This document shows, piece after piece, positions 45,101-56,200 of a stretch of 64,000 bases of DNA. The stretch's first letter is position 1, and every line of letters begins with the position of its first letter. Position numbers and translations under genes: made by a program. The notes under the pieces are model-generated. The model did no database searches. It had not been told where the DNA came from and worked only from the letters and a program-made list of their open reading frames with translations. Origin of the DNA: Onthophagus taurus (lineage: Eukaryota; Arthropoda; Insecta; Coleoptera; Scarabaeidae); NCBI RefSeq assembly GCF_036711975.1, contig NC_091967.1:1364001-1428000 (forward strand), read 5' to 3'.

Positions 45101-47582
45101 GATTTAGCCGTCTTGAAAGACGTGCTGCTACACCCAAATGAGTCTACTTCTAGGTCTAGTATTAATTTTAGTTTTACACTAGCATTATCACCAGAACTAA
45201 CACAAGACCTAGAACTAGAATCATTCGGGTTTTGCCGTCTTGAGAGACGTGCGGCTAAACCCAAATGATTCTAGTTCTAGATCTAGTGTTAGTTCTAGTG
45301 ATAGTGGTAGTGTAAAACTAAAATTAACACTAAACCTAGAACTAGACTCATTTGGGTTTAGCCGTCTTTAGAGACGTGCGGCTAAACCCAAATGATTCTA
45401 GTTCTAGGTCTTGTGTTAGTTCTAGTATCGGATTAGCAGTATCACTAAAACTAACATAAGATGTAGAACTAGAATCCTTTAGATTTAGCCGTCTTGAGAG
45501 ACGTGCTGCTAAACCCAAATTGTCTATTTCTAGATCTAGTATTAGTTTTAGTTTTACACTAGCATTATCACTAGAACTAACACAAGACCTAGAACCAGAA
45601 TCATTCGGGTTTAGCCGTCTTGAGAGACGTGCGGCTAAACCCAAATGATTCTAGTTCTAGGTCTTGCGTTAGTTCTAGTATCGGATTAGCAGTATCACTA
45701 AAACTAACATAGGATGTAGAACTAGAATCCTTTAGATTTAGCCGTCTTGAAAGACGTGCTGCTAAACCCAAATGAGTCTACTTCTAGGTCTAGTATTAGT
45801 TTTAGTTTTACACTAGCATTATCACTAGAACTAACACTAGATCTAGAACTAGAATCATTTGGGTTTAGCCGCACGTCTCTCAAGACGGATAAACCAGAAT
45901 GATTCTAGGTCTTGTGTTAGTTCTAGTATTGGATTAGCAGTATCACTAGAACTAACATAAGATCTAGAATTAGAATCATTCGGGTTTAGCCATCTTGAGA
46001 GACGTGCGACTAAATTATGTTATGGCGCCTCGAATGAGGTCGGTTGCAGTTGATATTGAGTGATTAAGATTATATGAACCTGAAATTGCTCTCCATATTG
46101 TAACGACTCGGCCGCGAGTGGTTTCTGCTTTATAATTGCTATAATGCTTTCTAATATAATTGCGGCCGAAGCTCAATGATCAATATCACATCAATCAGAA
46201 ATATTCATGGCACTGAAAATCCTGTGTGGTTGATGTGTTAGTAGTTAGTGATTTTTAATTGTAATTGTTTCTTATGTTTAGAAACAGACACATTGACACT
46301 GAGCTCAAAGTTCAATTTCGTAAATGGAATAACGCATTAATTGCAATAAATTCTATCGGAAATACCACAGTAACCACCACGTGGGGAGATTACAACGAAA
46401 CAACCGGTCTTTTTTCCGGTATGATTGGCGATTTGCAAAGTGGTCGATCAGATATCGGTGGTAGCTCAGCTTTTATTCTATGGAATAGAATCGGAGTGGT
46501 CGATTACGTTTCAGCTGCTTCTTCGCACTCAACTTGTTTCATTTACAGAGCGCCCTCTTTATCGGTTGTCTCAAACGTTTTTATATTACCATTCCGACAT
46601 TCAGTTTGGGCCGCAAGCTGCGGGTTAATACTAATGATATGTGTAACAATGTACGTAATCATCAAGTGGGAATATAAAGATGAAGAATTTTTAGAAAGTT
46701 TACAACCAACATCGAATATTTTGCTACCATATTTTTCGGACGTGTCAGTTTTAACTTTCGGCGGAGTTTGTCAACAAGGAACCGAAGCAGAACCAAGGAG
46801 CGTTTCGGGACGTCTTACAATGTTAATCTCTTTTATTGCTCTAATGTTTTTATACACGGCATATTCGGGTACTATTGTGGCAATGCTCCAATCAAGCAGT
46901 GAAACTGTTAATTCAATCGAAGCCTTTTTGTATTCAAAAATTGAATTGGGCGTTGAAAATGTTACATATATGCCTACATTTTTTCGGGTAAAAAATTGTT
47001 AATTTAAAAATTAAATTAATTTAAAATTGGATTACTTTTAGAATCTTACCGAACCAATTAGAAAAGCTATTTACGAGAAGAAAATTGCTCCTCAAGGAAA
47101 ATTTAAACATCTAATGGACGCTGAAGCTGGAATTAAAAAAGTACGAGAAGAATTTTTTGCTTTTCACATGGAACCATCAGCAGCTTACACCATTATTCGA
47201 CGAACGTTTCAAGAAAATGAAAAATGTTCATTACGGGAACTATATGTTTGGACGATTAGTTTACCATATTTAACGGCTGCAAGAAATTCGTCTTACAGGG
47301 AATTAATTAAAATTGGGTAATTAGAAACGATTTAACGAACATTTTGATGGTAACAAAATTGTTTATAGCTTAAGAAAAGTGGAAGAAACAGGTATTCATG
47401 ATCGCGAGTATAAAATATTGTACTTGAAGAAACCGGAGTGTCAAGGAGGAGGAAGTACTTTCGCCAATGTTGGTCTCACAGAATGTTATTTCGCATTTTA
47501 TATCTTTGCAATTGGTTGTGTTATTAGTTTAGTTTTATTAGGATTTGAGTTGATTATTTTTAAAAAACAAACATTTATATAA
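42111..47582 (+). CDS. Ionotropic receptor, IR75-type (tandem copy 4, divergent)
   Basis: Six exons with matching phases: 42111-42255, 42313-42461, 42583-42923, 46282-46987, 47042-47316, 47369-47582; 609 residues. It begins with MHSLKVLVFVSLVYTTEC, 190 bp after copy 3. The N-terminal domain is followed by S1 with WGDYNETTGLFSGM and LWNRIGVVDYVS (arginine kept). M1 is typical; the pore loop reads GGVCQQGTEAEP. M3 reads TAYSGTIVAMLQ instead of the [12 protein letters not shown] of the other three, a change inside the normally invariant gating motif. S2 and M4 are intact. An intron inside the N-terminal domain at the same place as in copy 1, and the unsplit S1 exon, link it to copy 1. Intron 3 holds the second palindromic satellite array. 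AATAAA is near 47629. Confidence 0.9.
42483..42545. repeat. Single palindromic-satellite unit inside a 121 bp intron
   Basis: Within intron 2 of receptor copy 4, the sequence attcgagttagccatacgtc ... gatggctaaaccagaatg ... tagttctaggtttagtt is one degenerate unit of the window's satellite. It makes up about half of the intron. The paralogous intron of copy 1 (48 bp) lacks it. Confidence 0.75.
42945..46015. repeat. Palindromic satellite array 2
   Basis: About 24 units averaging ~128 bp, with the hairpin GGGTTTAGCCGTC-TTGAGA-GACGTGCGGCTAAACCC alternating with ctagttctaggt...acctagaactag. At least three subtypes recur in a fixed order (for example one with attggattagcagtatcact and one with agtgatagtggtagtgt), giving a multi-unit higher-order repeat near 44100-45500. 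It fills intron 3 of receptor copy 4. Apparent open frames here are repeat translations. Confidence 0.9.
46016..46281. other. Intron tail between satellite and exon 4 of copy 4
   Basis: Non-satellite sequence with a loose inverted pair (gcggccgaagctcaatgatc / gattaagattat...). Nothing coding or of recognised family is seen. Confidence 0.4.
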
Positions 47583-47639
47583 TAAGTATATTAATGGTTT
47601 TGGCACTTTATGTATCACGAAAGTTGAGAATAAATGTTC

Positions 47640-49172
47640 ACTTCTGTAATTCATTATGAAATTTCAAATATTGCTTTTTCAAAAACTAAAAGTTATTTTT
47701 CAAAACGGGTTGGTTCATTGGAAAGAGGATACTTTTATTAACACTTTGGGAAATTTTCATAGTCATATTCCAAGAAGTGGATTTTATACGAATTTTTAAA
47801 ACTTAATCGGCGAAAATTGAAAAATTGGAAAAAATTTTTGATCATTTCAAAAATTTATTTCTCAAGAACTGAAATTGATTTTTCAAAACGGCTTTTTGCA
47901 TTAAAAAGAGGATACTTTAATTAATAATGGGTGATATTTCCACAAGGATCCTTCAAGAAATTAATTTTATAGCGAATTTTGAAAATTATCGAAAAACATC
48001 GAAAATTTTATCAAAACTTCAAATATTGTTTTCTCAAAAACTAAAAGTTATTTTTCAAAACGTGTTGGTTTATTGGAAAGAGGACACTTTTATTAACACT
48101 TTGCGAAATTTTCATAGTCATATTCCAAGAAGTGGATTTTATACGAATTTTTAAAACTTAATCAGCGAAAATTGCAAAATTAGAAAAAAATTTTGATCAT
48201 TTCAAAAATTTTTTCTCAAGAACTGAAAGTGATTTTTCAAAACGGCTTTTTGCATTAAAAAGAGGATACTTTAATTAATAATTGGTGATATTTCCACAAG
48301 GATCCTTCAAGAAATGAATTTTATAGCGAATTTTGAAAATTATCGAAAAACATCGAAAATTTTATCAAAACTTCAAATATTGTTTTCTCAAAAACTAAAA
48401 GTTATTTTCCAAAACGTATTGGTTCATTGGAAAGAGGACACTTTTATTAACACTTTGGGAAATTTTCATACTCATATTCCAAGAAATTGATTTTATATGA
48501 ATTTTTAAAACTTAATCGGCGAAAAGTACAAAATTCGAGAAAATTTTCGTTTATTTCACAAATTTATTTCTCAAGAACTAAAAGCGATTTTTCAAAACGG
48601 CTTGTTGCATTAAAAAGAGGATACTTTAATTAATAATTGGTGATATTTCCACAAGGATCCTTCAAGAAATTAATTTTATAGCGAATTTTGCGAATTATCG
48701 ATGAAAATTGCCACATCGAAAATTTTATTAAAACTTCAAATATTGTTTTCTCAAAAACTAAAAGTTATTTTCCAAAACGTATTGGTTCGTTGGAAAGAGG
48801 ACACTTTTATTAACATTTTGGGACATTTTCATACTCATATTCCAAGAACTGGATTTTATACGAATTTTTAAAACTTAATCGGCGAAAATGGAAAATTTGA
48901 AAAAATTGTCGATCATTTCAAAAATTTATTTCTCAAAAACTGAAAGTAATTTTTCGAAACTGCTTTTTGCATTAAAAAGAGGATACTTTAATTAATAATT
49001 GGTGATACTCCCACAAAGATCCTTCAAGAAATTAATTTTATAGCGAATTTTGAAAATTATCGATGAAAATTGCCACATCGAAAATTTTATCAAAACTTCA
49101 AATATTGTTTTCTCAAAAACTAAAAACTATTTTTCAAAACGGGTTGGTTCATCGGAAAGAGAACACTTTTAT
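47640..49172. repeat. ~357 bp satellite, left part
   Basis: Anchors of attccaagaa at about 47768, 48124, 48477 and 48839 give spacings of 353-362 bp. Each unit is a diverged dimer: one half has ttctcaaaaactaaaagtta and ggacacttttattaacac; the other has ctcaagaactgaaagtgatt and aaaagaggatactttaatta. The array starts soon after the stop of receptor copy 4 and resumes at 51119 after a LINE insertion. Confidence 0.9.
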
Positions 49173-51118
49173 TTAATTAATTAATAAGCATTTATTGTTT
49201 TTGATAATTACAATTTTCCCTTTAATACATCCTAATATAATATATGTCATTAGTATATTATTTTCACCCTCCACCCTCTTCCTCCATTTCCATACCCTCG
49301 GCTCCTCGGCCCAATCCTCCCCTCATCCATCCCTTTGTCTCCTCACCCCCACAACCATTCTCATTCATCGTTTCCCCTCTCCCCTTTCGTTACACCTCCC
49401 CTCTTTTATTTGTGTCCTTCTTTCCTGTCTCTGCACATCTCGGTCCCTATCTCTCAACTCCCTCCACATCTCCCTACCCACCCTTCGTCTACTATTTATC
49501 TCAGTTACCAAGTAGCCCGCTCGTCTATAATAGTTGTCTCTGTCTCCTTTCCCATATTTGATCTTTCCCTCTCTAATTTCCCTCCAACACTCCCCCAAGA
49601 TCCCGCAGTTTGGCCTCCCTTCTATTCTTTTTTCATATTTCACTGCTCTCCTGCCCCCCTCCACTCTGACTTTATCCACCTTTACCTCTTCCCTCACTAT
49701 ATACCCCGGTGTTTCTCTCGCCACCCCAAGCACCCATCTCCAGTATCTAGCTTGCACGTCCTCCAGCATTGTCTGCTCTCTCCATCCCCATACCTCTGCT
49801 CCATACATCATCACACTGCTAACCAGACCTTCAAACATAATCTTCCTCGCTACCACATTCCTTCCAAAGACTCTCTTCCCCCAACCCCATACTTGTCCCA
49901 TCACCTTATTCGCCTTTTTTGCCATAGCTATCACATGCGACCCCTCCCTGTTGTCCTCCCTGAACACATACCCCAAGTAAGTATACTCCCTAACCTCCCC
50001 GATCTCTTTTCCCTCCCATCTCCAGTTTTCTGTTCTTTTTCTCCCCCCCTTACAAAACTTCATCATCCTTGTCTTCCCCACATTCACTTCCAGCCCCTTC
50101 CCCCTAAAATATCTTTCCAATGTCTTTATCATATCTTTCATCTCCGCCGCTTCTCTCGCCATGACCACGATGTCATCCGCGTATGCTAACATATGCACCT
50201 TTCTACCTCGTCCAAAACACGTCGCTCAGCTTATCTCCCACTTTTATCCTAGCCATAGTCTCCATGTATATTTCCTTCACTCTCGCAATTAGGTGTTCCG
50301 TGATCCCCCTCCTCTCCATCTCCTCCCACAACTTTCCCCTATCCACCTTATCAAAAGCCGCCTTCAAATCTATAAACAGGGCGTACAATTTCCCTCCCTT
50401 CTTATCCAGCTCTCTATCTGCCAGATGCTTCAACACGTACACGTTGTCGATTGCTCCTCTTCCCTTCCTGCCCATCCGGCAAAATTCCCCCCAACTCCAT
50501 CTCCTCCTCCAGTCTTCTCAGCAGTATCTTCGTGTATATCTTGTATGCCGAGTCTAGTAGGTTAATTCCTCTGTAGCTCTCTACCCTTCCCTTATTACCC
50601 TTTTTATATACTGGGCAAATTACCCCCACTTTCCATCCCTCCGGAACCCCCCCCCTCCATACGCTATTCATCCCCTCCAACAACTTCACTCTCACCACCC
50701 TTGATGCTTCCAACCATGCCTCGTTCTGGATGCCATCTTCCCCTGGCGCCTTTCCCTTCTTCAATCCCCTAAGCACTGCTTCCATCTCCTCTTCTGCTAT
50801 CTCCTCTCCCCTATCTCCCTCATAGCCTCCCAAACCTGTTAGCCTCGTTTCAACCCCTCCCAATAATCCCATAAAGTAACTCTTTCATTCTGTCATATGT
50901 ATTTCGCTGGTTATCCTCTCCCTACCCTTCTTTCTCTTTTTCAGATACCTCCAGACCTCCCCTTCCCTTGTTATCCCTCTAATCTCTGCCGCTTCCTTCT
51001 CCCTCAGTTCTGTTTTCTTTCTACTGCATAACTCTCTGTATCCTCTCCTGGCCTCCCTATATCTATCCACCCCTATCTTCTCCCGTCTCCACTGCCTCAA
51101 CCTCCTTCTCGCCTCCCT
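49173..51118 (-). mobile_element. Pyrimidine-rich LINE (non-LTR retrotransposon), 5' truncated
   Basis: Minus strand, from 51100 down: a basic arginine-rich linker; RT fingers with KKGKAPGEDGIQNEAW and SYRGINLLDSAYKIYTKILL (~50560); a frame break near 50480; motif A LYALFIDLKAAFDKVDR (~50360); motif C MLAYADDIVVMAREA (~50190, new frame); and the thumb YTYLGYVFRED with a long C-terminal region to ~49365. The tail at the left is (TAAT)n-like. The coding strand is strikingly purine-rich (Gly, Glu, Arg, Lys), so the plus strand reads as C/T-rich and generates long false frames. The clade is not assigned. It interrupts the 357 bp satellite. Confidence 0.85.
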
Positions 51119-51625
51119 CGATTTTTAAAACTTAATCGGCATGAATTGCAAAATTAGAAAAAAATGTTGATCATTTCAAAAATTTTTTTCTCAAGAACTA
51201 AAAGTGATTTTTCAAAACGGCTTGTTGCATTAAAAAGAGGATACTTTAATTAATAATTGGTGATATTTCCACAAGGATCCTTCAAGAAATTAATTTTATA
51301 ACGAATTTTGAAAATTATCGACGAAAATTGCCACATCGAAAATTTGATCAAAATTTCAAATATTGTTTTCTCAAAAACTAAAAGTTATTTTTCAAAACGG
51401 GTTGGTTCATTGCAAACAGGACACTTTTATTAACACTTTGGGAAATTTTCATACTCATATTCCAAGAAATTGATTTTATACGAATTTTTAAAACTTAATC
51501 GGCGAAAATTACAAAATTCGAAAAAATTGTCGATATCATTTCAAAAATTTATTTCTCAAGAACTGAAAGTGATTTTTCAAAACGGCTTCTTGCATTAAAA
51601 AGACGATACTTTAATTAATAATCGA
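51119..51625. repeat. ~357 bp satellite, right part
   Basis: It resumes with atttttaaaacttaatcggc exactly where the left array would continue, and carries a little over one unit. This shows the LINE is an insertion into a pre-existing satellite. Confidence 0.85.
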
Positions 51626-53208
51626 AAGTGATAACAGGGACAGTTCTGTACCCCCAGGTGTATTTAACAACACTTTGTATTCAATATAACGATTACGTAT
51701 ATGAGAAAATAGAGTACCGCGCAACATAAAAACGTTGATTAAATAAGAAAGAAGAGGCGCCCTGAATACAAATAAGAGTTACATCTGTCATTGCAACATA
51801 TTTTTTAACAACGTTTAATCGACATTTCAGATTAATAATCCCACGATGTGTTAGAATTGCAAAAAATTGAAGATATTTAATTTCTGAGAGATAAATTACT
51901 TAATCAAGAAATAATTTTAGCTTATTAGTAACCGTCGTTATATCGAAGGAATCTCATGATTAACTATAGACAATGGAAGAATTATTCTTCGAATAGTTAA
52001 AGTTGATTGCAAGATTGCCCACGATCCAGTTTATTTAACCTTTCAAGAAGAAGTCACGTTCGTTTTCAAAAGGCGACCGTCATCTGACGTAATAATTGTG
52101 TAACATGACCGTCTAAATCTTGTTTATGTATCTCCAGAGAATCTTTTAGAGATACTTGTAAGACTTTAAGAAAGTCAGGTATGTTTTATGTATCTAGGTT
52201 TAAAATAAAAATCCTCTTTAAAATTCAATTATTAAAAATTAACAGAAAAATCATATCACGTGAAATGTTCATTAAAAATGCAGTGGATGTTTGAAACTTT
52301 GAATACGTTGAGTTAGAATACAAGTTAGCATTTACGAAAAATAATGTTATTTTTATGTAAAGGCGCTATTGCAAACAAGCGTTATTATAAACAAATTTCC
52401 TTTTTAGAAAACTTGCATACTTCACCAAACACTCTATATGTAAATTAATTAATCTACTCATTAAATTAAAATTATTAAAGCCTATTTCAATTTAATAATA
52501 ATCGTTTCATTGAAAATTCCTTGAAATCATAATAACCGACGTGATTTACTTTTCCGCGCTGAATTATTGTTACCATTTCATAACAAAAAGCGTTACATAG
52601 GAATAACTCCATTGTGTTTTTGATGATGATACCTATTTGTGGATTCGAAAGCATACTTCCTGTAATTTAACACTTCAGAAGAAAATAGAAGCTGTTTGTT
52701 TCATTTTTGTTACTGTCGGCCTTCAATAAAAAGAAAAATTTGTTTTTAATAAACAACCAAAAACGTTTAACAAAACTTTAATTGATGATTAATTCTGAGT
52801 TCGGACGCAAACTGGCTAATTATAATTAATTGAGAAAAATAAACAAAATTTAATAAAATTTCCATTTCAGAAGTTCAAGGTAAAAGAAGATCCTGCTCTT
52901 AGATGTTATTAGAGTTGTTTATTTGCATTCTTTGATATATAATTCTTTTTCTCTTACTAGAGATTAATTAACCAGAAACTGGTCATCAAACGATGGACAT
53001 TCCTGATGATAGACTTAAAAAAATTAAAAATAAGACTAATTACTTAATAAATCTCCAGATAAGTTCAAGGTAATGATATAAAATCGAGTTTAGCTCCTAC
53101 ACAAGTTGAGTCTGTGCAAGTTTCTGGTGGGAGTGGTTCTCTACATTTTTAATTTGCAAATCCAAGTTGAAACCGCAGTCGGTGGTAACCTGCCGAAGAA
53201 GTCACAAA
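51626..53208 (+). other. AT-rich intergenic DNA upstream of the yellow-family gene
   Basis: No exon or element ends were recognised in about 1.6 kb. The promoter and 5' UTR of the yellow-family gene should lie here; the region just before the ATG (gagttgagtctgtgcaagtt, ~53100) could be transcribed leader but this is not provable from sequence. Confidence 0.4.
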
Positions 53209-56200
53209 ATGCGTCGTTACGTTTCGTTTTTAACCGTTTGCGGTGCGTTCGCGATCAGTTCAGCGATAGCACCTCTCGAAGAACTCTTCTCGTGGAATCA
53301 AATCGATTACACATGGCCCAGTTTGGAACAAAGACAAGACGCAATCTCAAAAGGAACTTTCGCACCGGAAAATAATTTGCCCTTAGGTTTGGAAAAATGG
53401 AATGATAAACTTTTCGTTACAGTACCCAGGTAATAACAATTCATTCCTAAATCTTAATTTAATTTGTCATTTAAAATTGTTATGAAATCTTTTTGGAGAC
53501 TGCAATCCTGAAATGGAATTTAAGAATACAAGTAAAGAAAAAATCTTGTAATCCTTGAGCTCAAAAGTAAAAATAAGGATTACTTTCAAGAGACTAAAAT
53601 CGGTATTCGCATTTAATAAATAGTTTTCACTTGAACTTTAATCCGTTAATGTACAGAAAGTACGGTGACCTTCAATTTAAAAAAATAATTTTGTTCAATC
53701 ATGCGTCGATAACCGTTTCGATAATTTAACAATTTTGTGCCTATTTCATTGGAATGTCTTAAAATTACTTCATTTTTTGAAACAACACACGAATTATAAT
53801 TTTTGTGATTCAGAAATCCTTAGAAAATAATACTCTATATCCGAATATATTTGACGAAATAGCATTTAGAAAAAGTCTGTGGAAACCAAAGTTATGGTTT
53901 AGTTATGTGGATGGAAAAGAGAGTTCCTAAACCACCTAACAATGAAAATCTGGTTCTAGCTTTAATCGGGTTTAACGGCTAAACTCGAATGTTTCTAATT
54001 CTAGGTCTAGTGTTAGTATGTTAAAATCGTTGACTATAAAGGGGCTAAGAGGATATCCCCAAGGGGGAGTGCTATCACCTCTATTATGGTGCCTGGTAGT
54101 TGATGACTTGATGAACACCCTAACAAAAAACGGATTCAAGATTCAGAGATATGCTGATGACCTCGTAATCACAATCCGAGATAAATATGATACAATCATA
54201 ACTCAACTAATGCAGAAAGCAGCTAGTGAGTAGTAGTCACCAATACTTGGTGTAGAAGCAATGGGCTTCTTGTCCACGGTGTCCCGGAGGTGGCTGATGA
54301 GGACACTGATGCACTAGTAATCGAGTTCCTTAACAACAACATCAAAATAACCAATTTTAAATTCAAGGCTGAAATGTTGGACCGAAGTCATCGGCTTGGT
54401 ATGGTTAAGAAACAGTCCTTTGGCCCCAAAGATCCCTCTTCCAGATTCAGACCTATAATCGTAAAGTTTATGTCGTATAATGTGAGGCGGCTGATTTGGA
54501 TGAATAAACGACAGCTTAAGAAAAAGAAGTTTTTCATCTCGGAGTCATTATCTGTATGCCGCCTTGGTTTATATCAACGAGCCAAGGAGGCCGTTGGAGT
54601 CCGGAATGTTTGGACTTCGGATGGTCGCATTTATGTTGCCTTATCCAAGGGAAAGAAGAAGGTAATACGGAATGAATCGGACCTTCGGAATTACCAAGAT
54701 ACCCAGACTCCTCGCAGGATTGCTACACGGAGTCAGGCTGTAAAGTCTGATTAATCAACCGATGTGTTTTCATGGGAACGATCATAACTCTATTATATAC
54801 TGTAAATCACGCCGGCTATTTATGGTCTTCATTGTCTCTGCTGTGTTTTGTAAGCGACCCCGCCTGCGGTAAATTTTTATTTCTTTGAAGCTAATTTTTC
54901 TTTATTGTTAACTTACACTTCTTCTAATTTTCTCTTTTTTCTTCCATGGATACTAGTTATTCTTCTTCATCTGATTCTTCTTCTCCTTTTTCGTCCTCTT
55001 CTTCTTCTTCTTCATCCTCTTCTTCTTCTACAAGCTCGCTTTTGAATTTACCTCGGTTAACCCTCTCAAACTCTAGTGGGAATACTGAGGCCGATGAACC
55101 GCATAAATTAATAGGGATTCCCCCGTCTAACCTCTTCTCTAATCTTACGAACTGCATCACTCTGTGTCATGTCAATGTCCAGAGTCTAACTGCCCACTTT
55201 AATGACTTTTTGATCACATTTGAATCTGGTATTTTTGACATAATCTTAGTGAGTGAAACCTGGCTCTACATTCTCCTATGTTTGTTCTTCCGGGCTATCG
55301 TCTTCTGAGAAATGATCGCGTGTATTCTAGGGGTGGGGGTGTGGCTGCGTATGTCAAAGATCAACTACAGGTTGACTCGATTGAATTGTCCGATGGATCT
55401 TCGCGAGCAATGGAATTCCTTTTGATTGAGGTTAAGTGTGTTAATGCTAACCTACTATTGGGTGTTTTTTTATTGTCCCCCAATGATGAATTACTTTGAG
55501 CAATTTGAGGATCTCCTCAAAAGACATAGTATGTGCTATGACACCATAGTATTAATGGGCGATTTCAATACGTGTACATTGAGAGATGACCTGCGTTTTG
55601 ATAAACTTCGATTTGTCACTTCTTCCTCAAATCTATCTATCATCCCTTCTCAGCCAATCCATCACCTTCCTTCGTCCGACTCTCTGCTTGACTTGATCAT
55701 CTCGTTTTGCACCGATAAGATTCTTGTTCACGGTCAACTACCTGCTCTGCAATTTTCCAACCATGATCGTATTTATTACGCTGTCCAAGTTCGAAATGTT
55801 GTTTGTCCTCAGCGTAATCTATCTTACCGTGATTTCAAACATGTTGACTATCAACAACTCAACTCTGATGCGCTGAGGATAGACTGGAAACCGTTATATC
55901 TTATGACGGACATTGACGCGAAGGTTAACTATTTTAATAATAAAGTAACATGTTTGTATGACAAACATGCTCCGGTAAAGCAAAGAAGAGTGAAACATTT
56001 TCCTGCCCCTTGGTTAACTAATGATATTAGGGGTCTCATGAGCGAACGTAATAGAGCAAAAACGTTGTACAGACGTAAGACTGCTATCGTTCTTTGCGTA
56101 ATAGGTGATTGCACCACAAATGCAAAAATGCTAAAAAAAAATATTTGTATTGGAAATTATCTGTGTCGACACCAACTACATTTTGGAAGACCTTGCGATC

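Noticed and set aside
10142-47582. Classical kainate or NMDA glutamate receptors
   Set aside because: The short N-terminal domain, the S2 pattern (MRQGLFAFH, NSSYKE) and the CQQG pore loop are IR75-type, and there is no large amino-terminal domain.
49335-50189. Long plus-strand open frame rich in Pro, Ser and His
   Set aside because: It is the shadow of the minus-strand LINE reverse transcriptase, caused by its purine-rich coding strand.
54957-55160. Glutamate-rich antisense frame
   Set aside because: It is the complement of the TTC-repeat serine leader of the LINE.
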